Shown here in pieces: positions 1 to 7,187 of a DNA stretch of 20,992 nucleotides. The stretch is from DATBLE01 sp050258035 (GTDB lineage Bacteria > Actinomycetota > Thermoleophilia > Gaiellales > Gaiellaceae), in the NCBI GenBank assembly GCA_050258035.1, contig JBLMYA010000112.1, forward strand, positions 1 to 20,992. Direction: 5' to 3'. The notes below the pieces were generated by a model, which was not told the DNA's origin, searched no databases, and was given only the letters and a program-made list of their open reading frames with translations. Positions within the stretch are counted from its first letter, which is position 1, and each line of letters starts with the position of its first letter. Both the position numbers and the translations under genes were made by a program.

Positions 1-280
1 CGCCGCAGGTGTCGGCATCGAAGCCGTACTTCGCGCGGTCGTAGCCGATCTCGCGGACCTTGTGCCGCACGAGGCGCGGGATGTCGACGTAGGTCTCGGT
101 CGAGATCTCGCCGGCGACGACGACGAGACCGGTCGTGACCAGCGTCTCGCAGGCCACGCGGCCCAACGGATCCTCGGCCAGAACCGCGTCGAGGATCGAG
201 TCCGAGATCTGGTCGGCCATCTTGTCGGGATGGCCCTCGGTGACCGACTCGGATGTGAACAGGAACGAGCGGGCGGACAT
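1..280 (-). CDS. metK: S-adenosylmethionine synthetase, N-terminal part (cut by window edge)
   Basis: Makes S-adenosylmethionine from ATP and methionine in the cytoplasm. The 93 codons in the window begin MSARSFLFTSESVTEGHPDK and carry the family's N-terminal signature: TSESVTEGHPDK with the His and Asp that contact ATP and magnesium, followed by ADQISDSILDA. The rest of the gene lies beyond position 1. It starts 29 nt after gpsA stops, on the same strand, so it can be read as the last gene of the long minus-strand operon. There is no convincing Shine-Dalgarno sequence before the ATG. Instead TAGCCT lies exactly 8 nt upstream, so the gene may also have its own leaderless transcript. No SAM riboswitch fits in the 29-nt gap. 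The identity is very secure. Confidence 0.96.
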   Translation of the reverse strand, partial: MSARSFLFTSESVTEGHPDKMADQISDSILDAVLAEDPLGRVACETLVTTGLVVVAGEISTETYVDIPRLVRHKVREIGYDRAKYGFDADTCG

Positions 281-288
281 CGCGCCGA

Positions 289-294
289 AGGCTA
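289..294 (-). promoter_or_regulatory. Candidate -10 box of metK (leaderless type)
   Basis: TAGCCT on the minus strand matches TANNNT and lies 8 nt before the metK ATG. The same spacing is seen before the trpS leader ORF. No clear -35 element was found, so this is only a candidate. Confidence 0.35.
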
Positions 295-309
295 CAGGAC
301 GGCGGGGGG

Positions 310-1257
310 TCACTCCCCGCGTGGGCGTCGCCCCATCAGCGACGCGGCAAGCTCGCCGAGGTCGTCGCCTTCGAGCACCCGGCAGACCCCCTCGGTGATC
401 GGCAGCTCGATGCCGAGCCGGCGGGCGAGGTCCCGGAGCACCGGAGCGGTCGTGAGGCCCTCGACCACGTGACCGATCTCGGCGATCGCCTCGGCCGGCG
501 ACGACCCCTGGGCGATCAGCTCGCCCGCGCGCCGATTCCGGCCGAGCCGGCTCCAGCAGGTCACGATCAGGTCTCCCATCCCCGCCAGGCCGGCGAACGT
601 CTCGGGTCGCGCGCCGCACGCCTCTCCCAGCCTCGCCATCTCCGCCAGGCCGCGGGTGATCAGCGCAGCCTTCGCGTTGTCGCCCGCGTCGAGACCGTCG
701 ACGCCGCCGGCGGCGAGGCCGATCACGTTCTTCGCGGCCGCGCACAGCTCGACGCCGACGAGGTCGGAGTTCACGTAGACGCGAAAGACGATCGAGTTGA
801 TCGCGTGCTGGAGCTCCACGGCGAGCTCGGCGTCCTCGCTCGCGACCACCGCCGCGCTCGGAAGGCCCAGCGCGATCTCCTCGGCCATGTTCGGGCCCGA
901 GAGCACCGCCACGGGACGGTCGCGAACCAGCGTCGAGAGGCGCCCGCCGCTCTCGGGGTCGAGACCCTTGGTCAGCGACAGGACGGGCCCGCCGGCGGGG
1001 AGCCCCGCGACGACCTCCGAGAACGCGGCGCTCGGCACGGCGAGGACGTACAGATCCGCGCCGGACGGGGCAGCGGTGACCGCGTCGACATCGCGGAGGT
1101 CGGCGTCGCCGGCGGCGCGTGGGTTGCGGCCCGTCTCCACGATGGTCGCGGCGTGGGCGGGATCCCGGCACACGAGCGTCACCTCGAGCCCCCGGTCGGC
1201 GAGGAGCCGCGAGAACGCGGTCCCCCACGACCCGGCCCCGATCACGACCGCCTGCAC
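310..1257 (-). CDS. gpsA: NAD(P)H-dependent glycerol-3-phosphate dehydrogenase
   Basis: Reduces dihydroxyacetone phosphate to sn-glycerol-3-phosphate, the backbone for phospholipid synthesis. The 315-residue product is of normal length. It begins with a Rossmann motif GAGSWGTAF (residues 7-15). It also has LSGPNMAEE in the middle and the substrate-site segment AAKNVIGLAAG, with its conserved Lys, in the C-terminal domain. I chose the GTG at 1257 because AGGAGG sits 7 nt upstream and the Rossmann fold starts at once. The longer open frame reaching 1572 is read-through of the repeat region. It lies 223 nt after der and 29 nt before metK. In many Gram-positive genomes plsY sits between der and gpsA, but here it is absent. 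Confidence 0.95.
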   Translation of the reverse strand: MQAVVIGAGSWGTAFSRLLADRGLEVTLVCRDPAHAATIVETGRNPRAAGDADLRDVDAVTAAPSGADLYVLAVPSAAFSEVVAGLPAGGPVLSLTKGLDPESGGRLSTLVRDRPVAVLSGPNMAEEIALGLPSAAVVASEDAELAVELQHAINSIVFRVYVNSDLVGVELCAAAKNVIGLAAGGVDGLDAGDNAKAALITRGLAEMARLGEACGARPETFAGLAGMGDLIVTCWSRLGRNRRAGELIAQGSSPAEAIAEIGHVVEGLTTAPVLRDLARRLGIELPITEGVCRVLEGDDLGELAASLMGRRPRGE

Positions 1258-1278
1258 GGTCGTCCCTCCTGTGGACGG

Positions 1279-1388
1279 AACGTTGTCGTTTCTTCGCACC
1301 TCTGGTGCCAGGCACGGGCTGTGGATTGTGGAAGCAACGTCACGGTTTCGTGACACGTCTGGTGCCAGGCATCGGTTGTGGACAACGG
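1279..1388. repeat. Two-copy 57-bp tandem repeat with nested palindromes
   Basis: Copy 1 (1279-1331) and copy 2 (1336-1388) align without gaps at an offset of 57 bp. They share the core TCTGGTGCCAGGCA and flanking AACGT, GTTTC and TGTGGA blocks. Each copy contains the near-perfect palindrome GTGCCAGGCAC (1305-1315 and, with a T at the end, 1362-1372). Copy 2 also has GTCACGGTTTCGTGAC (1339-1354, 6-bp arms) and GTTGTCCACAAC (1376-1387, minus reading). A third, isolated GTGCCAGGCAC lies at 13772-13782. This looks like a dispersed intergenic element, not coding sequence. Confidence 0.75.
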
Positions 1389-1418
1389 GGCGGCCAGCCG
1401 CTCGGACATCGCCCGGCG

Positions 1419-1424
1419 AGTCTA
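1419..1424 (-). promoter_or_regulatory. Candidate internal promoter upstream of gpsA
   Basis: TAGACT on the minus strand matches TANNNT and is followed after 9 nt by an ATG (1409). That ATG opens a short 55-codon frame running through the repeats into the gpsA start. It may give gpsA and metK a promoter independent of the aro genes. No -35 element was recognised. Confidence 0.33.
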
Positions 1425-1480
1425 AGCCCGCGGCGCCGGCGGGCACGGCCCGACGGCACGGGAGCAACCGGCTCGAGCCG

Positions 1481-2788
1481 CTAGGAGCGCCGGACGAAAT
1501 CGATCGAGACGGGAACGCCTTCGAGCTCGAACCGTTCGCGTACTCGGTTTTCGACCCAGTAGCCGTAGTCACGGGTGACGAGCCCGGGGTCGTTGACGAA
1601 GAAGCGGAAGCGCGGCGGTCGCGTCCCCGTCTGTGTCCCGTACAGGAGGTTCAGCCGACGGCGGTCGCGCGACGGGGCCTGGCGGGCGCTCCGGAGCTCG
1701 CGCAGGAACGCGTTCAGGGCCGGCGTCGGGATCCTGCCCGTGTGCTTCTCGTACAGCTGCTCGACGCGGTCGAGCAGCCGCGCGACGCCCCGGCCGGTCG
1801 TGGCCGAGACGGTGACGATGCCCGGACGCTGGCGCAGCCGGCTCTCCAGCCGCGGGCGCACGTCCTCGACCTTCAGCTGACCGATGTCCCACTTGGACAG
1901 GACGACGATCGTCGAGCAGTTCGCCTTCCGGGCGACGTCCGCGACGGCGAGGTCCTGGTCGACCAGGCCGTCGCTCGCATCGACGAGGACCAGCGCGACG
2001 TCGGCCCGGTCTGCGGCGTCGAGCGTCCGCAGCTCCGAGTAGTACTCGACCCCCTGCCGTTGCCGGCGCTTGCGGCGAAGACCGGCCGTGTCGACGAGCA
2101 CGAACGCGGTGCCGTCCCGCTCGAAGAGAGTGTCGATCGCGTCGCGCGTCGTGCCGGGGACGTCGGACACGATCACGCGCTCCTCCCCGAGGATCGCGTT
2201 CAGGAGACTCGACTTGCCGACGTTCGGGCGGCCCAGGATCGCGACCCGGATCGCCTCCTCGCCGACCTGAGCCGGCCCGGCGCCGGGCAGGCGTGCCACG
2301 ACCGCGTCGAGCAGGTCTCCGGTTCCGTAGCCGTGCAGTGCCGAGAGTGGGATCGGGTCGCCGAGGCCGAGCCGGTGGAACTCGAGCGCCTCGGCATCGC
2401 GCGACGGGTCGTCGATCTTGTTGGCGAGCAGGAAGACGGGCGTGCGAGATGAGCGGAGGATCTCCGCCACCTCCTCGTCGCCGGGGGTGACCCCCGCCCT
2501 GGCGTCGACGACGAACAGGACGAGGTCGGCCTCGGCGACGGCTGCGCGCGCCTGGTCCGCGATCGAGCGCGTGATCGGAGAGGAGTCGGCGACGTCGACG
2601 CCGCCGGTGTCGACCAGGCGGAAGGCGGTTCCGGCCCACTCGCACACCAGCTCCTTCCGGTCGCGTGTCACGCCCGGCGTCTCGTGAACGACCGCAGCGC
2701 GGGTGCCGGTCAGTCGGTTGACGAGCGTCGACTTGCCGACGTTCGGGAACCCGACGACGGCCACGGTGCCCGCGAGCTCCCCGGGCAT
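1481..2788 (-). CDS. der: Double-domain ribosome-assembly GTPase Der (EngA)
   Basis: Essential GTPase that acts in maturation of the large ribosomal subunit. The 435-residue product has the hallmark of two GTPase domains in tandem. The first has GFPNVGKS (13-20), DTGG (60-63) and NKID (123-126). The second has GRPNVGKS (186-193), DTAG (233-236) and SKWD (298-301). The last ~85 residues form the KH-like RNA-binding domain. It starts 9 nt after the cmk stop and is clearly in the same operon. The length and all G motifs are normal. Confidence 0.97.
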   Translation of the reverse strand: MPGELAGTVAVVGFPNVGKSTLVNRLTGTRAAVVHETPGVTRDRKELVCEWAGTAFRLVDTGGVDVADSSPITRSIADQARAAVAEADLVLFVVDARAGVTPGDEEVAEILRSSRTPVFLLANKIDDPSRDAEALEFHRLGLGDPIPLSALHGYGTGDLLDAVVARLPGAGPAQVGEEAIRVAILGRPNVGKSSLLNAILGEERVIVSDVPGTTRDAIDTLFERDGTAFVLVDTAGLRRKRRQRQGVEYYSELRTLDAADRADVALVLVDASDGLVDQDLAVADVARKANCSTIVVLSKWDIGQLKVEDVRPRLESRLRQRPGIVTVSATTGRGVARLLDRVEQLYEKHTGRIPTPALNAFLRELRSARQAPSRDRRRLNLLYGTQTGTRPPRFRFFVNDPGLVTRDYGYWVENRVRERFELEGVPVSIDFVRRS

Positions 2789-2797
2789 CGCAAAGCC

Positions 2798-3430
2798 TCA
2801 GGCCGGGGCGCGCTCGCGGACGATCTGCTCGATACGGTCGACGACCTCGTCGGCGGTCAGGTTCGTCGTATCGATCAGCTCGGCGTCCTCGGCAGGTTGC
2901 ATGCGCGCCGCGTCGCTGTCGTCGCGTGCACGCAGGTCGGTGGCGAGCGCGTCGGCGGACAGCTCGGGCCGTTCCGCCAGCCGCCTGCTGGCGCGGACGG
3001 TCGCGTCCGCCTGAAGGTACACCTTCACCGGCGCGTCGGGGGCGACGACGGTGCCGATGTCGCGGCCCTCGATCACCACGTCGCCGTCGTCCGCCAGCTC
3101 ACGCTGGCGGTCGCGCATCACCGTCCGCACCTCCGGATGACGGGCGACGACGGGAACGAGCCGGTCGATCTCGGCCCGGCGGATCGCCGCGGTCACGTCC
3201 GTCCCGGCGATGAAGCAGCGGCCGTCGGCGTCGAAGTCGACCGGGTTTGCGGCGGCGAGGTCACCGAGCTGCGCGCCCTTGTCCAGCGGCACCCCCTCGC
3301 GGCGGGCCAGCCAGGTCAGCGCCCGGTACATCGCGCCGGTGTCGAGGTAACGGAAGCCGAGGCGCTGCGCGAGGCCGCGCGCAACCGTGCTCTTCCCGGC
3401 CCCGGCCGGGCCGTCGATGGAAACGATCAT
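2798..3430 (-). CDS. cmk: Cytidylate kinase
   Basis: Phosphorylates CMP and dCMP to the diphosphates using ATP. The 210-residue product opens MIVSIDGPAGAGKST, giving the P-loop at residues 7-15. It is followed by YLDTGAMYRALTW, typical of bacterial CMP kinases, and a central segment with IEGRDIGTVV that forms part of the CMP site. The ATG overlaps the aroA stop by 4 nt (ATGA), implying translational coupling. The aroA-cmk-der order is common in Gram-positive bacteria. Confidence 0.96.
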   Translation of the reverse strand: MIVSIDGPAGAGKSTVARGLAQRLGFRYLDTGAMYRALTWLARREGVPLDKGAQLGDLAAANPVDFDADGRCFIAGTDVTAAIRRAEIDRLVPVVARHPEVRTVMRDRQRELADDGDVVIEGRDIGTVVAPDAPVKVYLQADATVRASRRLAERPELSADALATDLRARDDSDAARMQPAEDAELIDTTNLTADEVVDRIEQIVRERAPA

Positions 3431-4710
3431 CTCTGAGTAACCGCCTCGAGCTGCCCGAAGAATCCGGGGAAGGATATCGACACGGCCTCGGCCCCCTCGA
3501 TCTTCACTCCCTCGCGCGAGACGAGCCCGGCGACGGCTCCGAGGATCGCGATCCGGTGGTCGCCCGCCGCGTCCATCCCCCCACCTCGTGGGCGGGTCGG
3601 GACCCCTCTCACCCTGAAACCATCATCCGTGTCGGAGATGCGGATCGCCAGTGTCCGTAGGGCATTCGTCACGGTTTCGATCCGGTCCGTTTCCTTGTGG
3701 CGCAGCTCCTCGGCCCCCCGCACGACGCTCTCGCCGCGCGCCATCGAGGCGGCGAGCGCGAACAGCGGCAGCTCGTCGATCAACGACGGCACCTCGTCGG
3801 GCTCGATCCCGGTCGCGACCAGGTCGGCGTGCTCCACCTCCACGTCCGCGACCGGCTCGCCGCCGGACACCGACCGGTTGTAGAGGGAGATCCGGGCGCC
3901 CATCCGCTCGAGGACGTCCAGCAGCCCGGTCCGCGTCGGGTTGACCCCCACCCTCGAGAGCCGAAGGCGGGAGCCGGGAAGCAGCGTGGCCGCGATCAGG
4001 AATGGTGCGGCGGCGGAGAAGTCGCCCGGCACGCCGATGCGGAGCGGGTCGAGCTTCGCGGCCGGCCAGATCTCGATCCCGCCGGGCTCGGACCGCACCC
4101 GAGCGCCGACAGCCCGCAGCATCCTCTCGGTGTGGTCACGGGTGGCCACCGGCTCGACGACGGCGGTCGGCCCGTCGCCCGCGTAGAGGCCGGCGAGCAG
4201 GATGCACGACTTCACCTGTGCGCTGGCGACCGGCAACTCGTACCGGATCGGGCGCAGGCGCCTCGCGTCGATCCCGAGCGGCAGGCGACCGTCCGTCGTC
4301 TCCACGCCCGCGCCCATCCGCATCAGCGGGTCGGCGATCCGGCGCATCGGCCGCGAGCTCAGCGACTCGTCGCCGACGAGCTCGAACTGCCGGCCGCGCT
4401 GACCAGCGAGGATTCCGGGCAGCAGCCGCGCGAGCGTCCCCGCGTTCCCGCAGTCGATCGGCCCCGGGGGCATCTGGAGGCCCCGCAGGCCTGCGCCCTC
4501 GATGCGGAGCGTGTCGCCGTCCTCGTCGACGCGAACGCCGAGCGTTCGCACCGCCGCGATCGTCGACGCGGTGTCCCCTGAGCGGCCGAATCCCGTGACC
4601 AGCGACTCTCCTTCGGCGATCGCCCCGACGAGGACGGCCCGGTGGGAGATCGACTTGTCGCCCGGCAGGGCCACCCCGCCCTGCACCGAGGCCGCAGGTT
4701 CCACCCTCAC
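3427..4710 (-). CDS. aroA: 3-phosphoshikimate 1-carboxyvinyltransferase (EPSP synthase)
   Basis: Joins shikimate-3-phosphate and phosphoenolpyruvate to give EPSP, the sixth step of the shikimate pathway. The 427-residue product has LPGDKSISHR (15-24), GNAGT (88-92), the SSRPMRR substrate loop (118-124), SAQVKS, and the late segment DELPLFALAA followed by RHKETDRI. The start is the GTG at 4710, which overlaps the tyrA stop as GTGA; upstream frame is read-through of tyrA in another phase. The SAQVKS...RDHTERML spacing resembles the class II (Bacillus/CP4-like) enzymes more than the E. coli enzyme, but I cannot assign glyphosate tolerance from this. Confidence 0.96.
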   Translation of the reverse strand: MRVEPAASVQGGVALPGDKSISHRAVLVGAIAEGESLVTGFGRSGDTASTIAAVRTLGVRVDEDGDTLRIEGAGLRGLQMPPGPIDCGNAGTLARLLPGILAGQRGRQFELVGDESLSSRPMRRIADPLMRMGAGVETTDGRLPLGIDARRLRPIRYELPVASAQVKSCILLAGLYAGDGPTAVVEPVATRDHTERMLRAVGARVRSEPGGIEIWPAAKLDPLRIGVPGDFSAAAPFLIAATLLPGSRLRLSRVGVNPTRTGLLDVLERMGARISLYNRSVSGGEPVADVEVEHADLVATGIEPDEVPSLIDELPLFALAASMARGESVVRGAEELRHKETDRIETVTNALRTLAIRISDTDDGFRVRGVPTRPRGGGMDAAGDHRIAILGAVAGLVSREGVKIEGAEAVSISFPGFFGQLEAVTQR

Positions 4711-5783
4711 TCCAGCACCGGCGTGACCGACGCTCCATACCCCTGGGCCTCGAGCAGCGCCGCCGCCCGCGCCGCCTGCTCCGCACCCGAGACCAGCATC
4801 GTCAGCACGCCGCCCCGGTCGGGCGAGAAGTGCCTGAGCTCGAAGTCCTCGATGTTGATCCGCTCGGCACCGAGCGCCTGCGTGATGCCGGCGAGGACGC
4901 CCGGCCGGTCGGGCACGTGGACGACCACCTGCTGGAGCTCGCCCGGATCGGGGTACGCCTCGGCGAGCATCCGCCGCCGGTTCTCCGACGCCTCGGCGAT
5001 CCACCGCGCGAGGGAGCCGGCATTCCGCTCGGCGAGCCACTCCTCGACCTGCTCGACGCGGCGGCGGTGCTCGGCCAGCGCGTCCGCGAGCTCCGGCGCG
5101 TTGTCGAGGAAGATGTCCACCCAGATCCTCGGATTGGCGCCGGCGACGCGGGTCATGTCCCGCAGGGAGCCGCCGGCGGCCGAGAGCGGATCGTGGCCCT
5201 CGATCCGTCCGGAGCCTGCCTGGTTGACGAGCAGGTTGGCAAGCGCGTGCGGGAGGTGGCTCGTCAGCGCGACCAGCCTGTCGTGCGCCTTCGGGTCGAT
5301 CGCGACCGGCACGGCGCCGAGCGACGCGACGAAGCCGTGGACGGTGCGGTAGCGCTCCGGGTCGGTGGCCGCCACCGGTGTCAGGAACCAGGTCGCGCCG
5401 TCGAACAGGTCGGCGGTCGCGTGCGTCGGGCCGTGGGCCTCGCGCCCGCAGACCGGGTGCCCGCCGACGAATCGCTCCGGGAGGCGCAGCGACCACTCCT
5501 TCGTCGAGCCGACGTCGGTGACCGTGCAGCGGCCGGGCGCCCGGGCAATCACGTCCTCCACGAGCGAGGGCAGGACGGTGACCGGCGCCGCGACGACCGC
5601 GAGGTCGGCCTCGGCAAGCAGATCGGGGAACGGCGCGACCTCGTCGACCGCACCGCGCGCGAGCGCGATCGCAGCGGCTTCCTCGTCGGTGTCGTACCCG
5701 CCGACCCACTCCACGCCGGCCTGCTTCGCCGCCAGACCCACGGACGCCCCGATCAGGCCGGTTCCGACGAGGACGAGCCGCAT
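4707..5783 (-). CDS. tyrA: Prephenate dehydrogenase with C-terminal ACT domain
   Basis: Oxidatively decarboxylates prephenate to 4-hydroxyphenylpyruvate on the way to tyrosine. The 358-residue product starts MRLVLVGTGLIGASVG, a Rossmann motif at 7-12, and has the prephenate-binding segment HPVCGREAHGPTHA. The C-terminal ~73 residues (286-358) begin VVVHVPDRPGVLAGI and form an ACT domain, the usual sensor for tyrosine feedback. The ATG overlaps the last base of the upstream aroF stop (TGATG). Its stop overlaps the aroA start, so the three aromatic genes are translationally coupled. Confidence 0.93.
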   Translation of the reverse strand: MRLVLVGTGLIGASVGLAAKQAGVEWVGGYDTDEEAAAIALARGAVDEVAPFPDLLAEADLAVVAAPVTVLPSLVEDVIARAPGRCTVTDVGSTKEWSLRLPERFVGGHPVCGREAHGPTHATADLFDGATWFLTPVAATDPERYRTVHGFVASLGAVPVAIDPKAHDRLVALTSHLPHALANLLVNQAGSGRIEGHDPLSAAGGSLRDMTRVAGANPRIWVDIFLDNAPELADALAEHRRRVEQVEEWLAERNAGSLARWIAEASENRRRMLAEAYPDPGELQQVVVHVPDRPGVLAGITQALGAERINIEDFELRHFSPDRGGVLTMLVSGAEQAARAAALLEAQGYGASVTPVLE

Positions 5784-7135
5784 CAGGAGGCGCGCATCAG
5801 CTCGGCCACGTGGAACGCGAGGTCGAGCGACTGCCGGGCGTTCAGACGGGGGTCGCAGAGGGTCGTGTAGGCGTCGTCGAGCTGCTCCTCCGAGAGGCTG
5901 TCGCCGCCGCCCAGGCACTCGGTGACGTCGTCCCCCGTGATCTCGAGATGCACGCCGCCCGGCCACGTTCCCTCGGCATGGTGGACGGCGAAGAACCCCT
6001 CGATCTCGGCCATGATGTGGCCGAAGTCGCGCGTCTTTCGGCCCGAGCCGGCGCGGAAGGTGTTCGCGTGCATCGGGTCGCAGATCCAGACCACCGGGTG
6101 ACCCGCGTCGCGAACCGCGCGGACGAGCGGCGGCAGCGCCTCCCCGACGCGCTCTGCGCCCATGCGCGCGATCAGCGTCAGGCGCCCCTGGACGCGCTGC
6201 GGGTCGAGCGCCTCGCAGAGCGCGACCGCCTCCTCCGCGGTCGCGGTCGGCCCGAGCTTGACCCCGACGGGGTTGTGCACACCGGTCAGGAACTCGACGT
6301 GGGCGCCGTCGGGTCGCCGCGTGCGCTCCCCGATCCAGAGGAAGTGGGCGGAGCAGTCGTACCAGTCGCCCGTGAGGGAGTCGCGGCGCGTCAAGGCCTC
6401 CTCGAAGTCGAGCAGCAGCGCCTCGTGGCTCGTCCAGATGTCGGTCTGGTGCAGCGCCGGATTCCGCATGTCGACGCCGATCGCCGACATGAAGCTCATC
6501 GCGCGCTGGATCTCCGTCGCGAGCTGCTCGTAGCGGCGCCCCTGGGGCGAGTTGGCCACGAACTCCTGCGTCCAGACGTGGACCTGGCCGAGGTCGGCGA
6601 ACCCGCCCTTCGTGAACGCCCGGAGCAGGTTCAGCGTCGAGGCGGCCTGGTGGTACCCCTGGAGCATCCGCGACGGATCGGGCGTGCGGGCCTCGACCGT
6701 CGGCTCGTCGCCGTGCACGATGTGGCCGCGGAACGTCGGCAGGACGACATCTCCGACGGTCTCGGTCGGCTCGGAACGCGGCTTGACGAACTGGCCGGCG
6801 ATGCGGCCGACCTTCACCACCGGCAGGCTGGCCGCGTACGTGAGCACGGCCGACATCTGCAGGATGATCTTCAGCTTCTCGCGCAGGTTGGGCGCGTTCC
6901 AGTCGTGGAACGACTCGGCGCAGTCGCCGGCCTGGAGCACGAACGCCTTGCCGTCCACGACATCCGCGAGCCGGTCGCGCAGGCTCCGCGCCTCGCCGGC
7001 GAAGACGAGCGGCGGCATCCTCGTGATCTCCGCCCGCACCTCTTCGAGGCGTGCCTGGTCCGGCCAATCCGGCTGCTGGAGGGCGGGATGGGCGCGCCAC
7101 GACGAGGGCGACCAGGATGCGGAGGTCACTGCCAC
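5783..7135 (-). CDS. aroF: Class II 3-deoxy-7-phosphoheptulonate (DAHP) synthase
   Basis: Condenses phosphoenolpyruvate and erythrose-4-phosphate in the committed step of the shikimate pathway. The 450-residue product is plant/actinobacterial class II: QAGDCAESF, VGRIAGQFVKPRSEPTE, a LPTFRGHIVHGDEP variant of the conserved RGDN loop, GVHNPVGVKLGP and ICDPMHANT are all present. It is the first gene of the minus-strand aro operon. The start is either GTG 7135 or GTG 7129. I chose 7135 because TACACT lies 7 nt upstream, consistent with a leaderless mRNA; GGAAA before 7129 is a weak alternative ribosome site. The gene symbol is by function; class II genes are also called aroG or aroH. Confidence 0.94.
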   Translation of the reverse strand: MAVTSASWSPSSWRAHPALQQPDWPDQARLEEVRAEITRMPPLVFAGEARSLRDRLADVVDGKAFVLQAGDCAESFHDWNAPNLREKLKIILQMSAVLTYAASLPVVKVGRIAGQFVKPRSEPTETVGDVVLPTFRGHIVHGDEPTVEARTPDPSRMLQGYHQAASTLNLLRAFTKGGFADLGQVHVWTQEFVANSPQGRRYEQLATEIQRAMSFMSAIGVDMRNPALHQTDIWTSHEALLLDFEEALTRRDSLTGDWYDCSAHFLWIGERTRRPDGAHVEFLTGVHNPVGVKLGPTATAEEAVALCEALDPQRVQGRLTLIARMGAERVGEALPPLVRAVRDAGHPVVWICDPMHANTFRAGSGRKTRDFGHIMAEIEGFFAVHHAEGTWPGGVHLEITGDDVTECLGGGDSLSEEQLDDAYTTLCDPRLNARQSLDLAFHVAELMRAS

Positions 7136-7142
7136 TTTCCAG

Positions 7143-7148
7143 AGTGTA
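7143..7148 (-). promoter_or_regulatory. Candidate -10 box of the aro operon
   Basis: TACACT on the minus strand matches TANNNT and lies 7 nt before the first GTG of aroF. The -35 region (near 7166-7172) does not resemble TTGACA. It sits between the operon and the end of the MMPL gene. Confidence 0.4.
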
Positions 7149-7154
7149 GTGAGT

Positions 7155-7187
7155 GGCCGGAGGGACTTTCCGGCCCCTGCGCGGGGC
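7155..7187 (-). terminator. Hairpin pair after the MMPL gene
   Basis: GGCCGGA (7155-7161) pairs perfectly with TCCGGCC (7169-7175) around a 7-nt loop. A second G+C stem GCCCC/GGGGC follows at 7173-7187. They lie just past the MMPL stop and before aroF. There is no T-run on the minus strand, so termination strength is uncertain. Confidence 0.35.

Noticed and set aside
1258..1572. N-terminal extension of gpsA through the repeat region
   Set aside because: The extension consists of the tandem repeat and has no similarity to GpsA. AGGAGG and GTG at 1257 give a normal-length protein.
469..2452. Long plus-strand frames over gpsA and der
   Set aside because: They are shadow frames antisense to well-identified genes, with no domain signatures.
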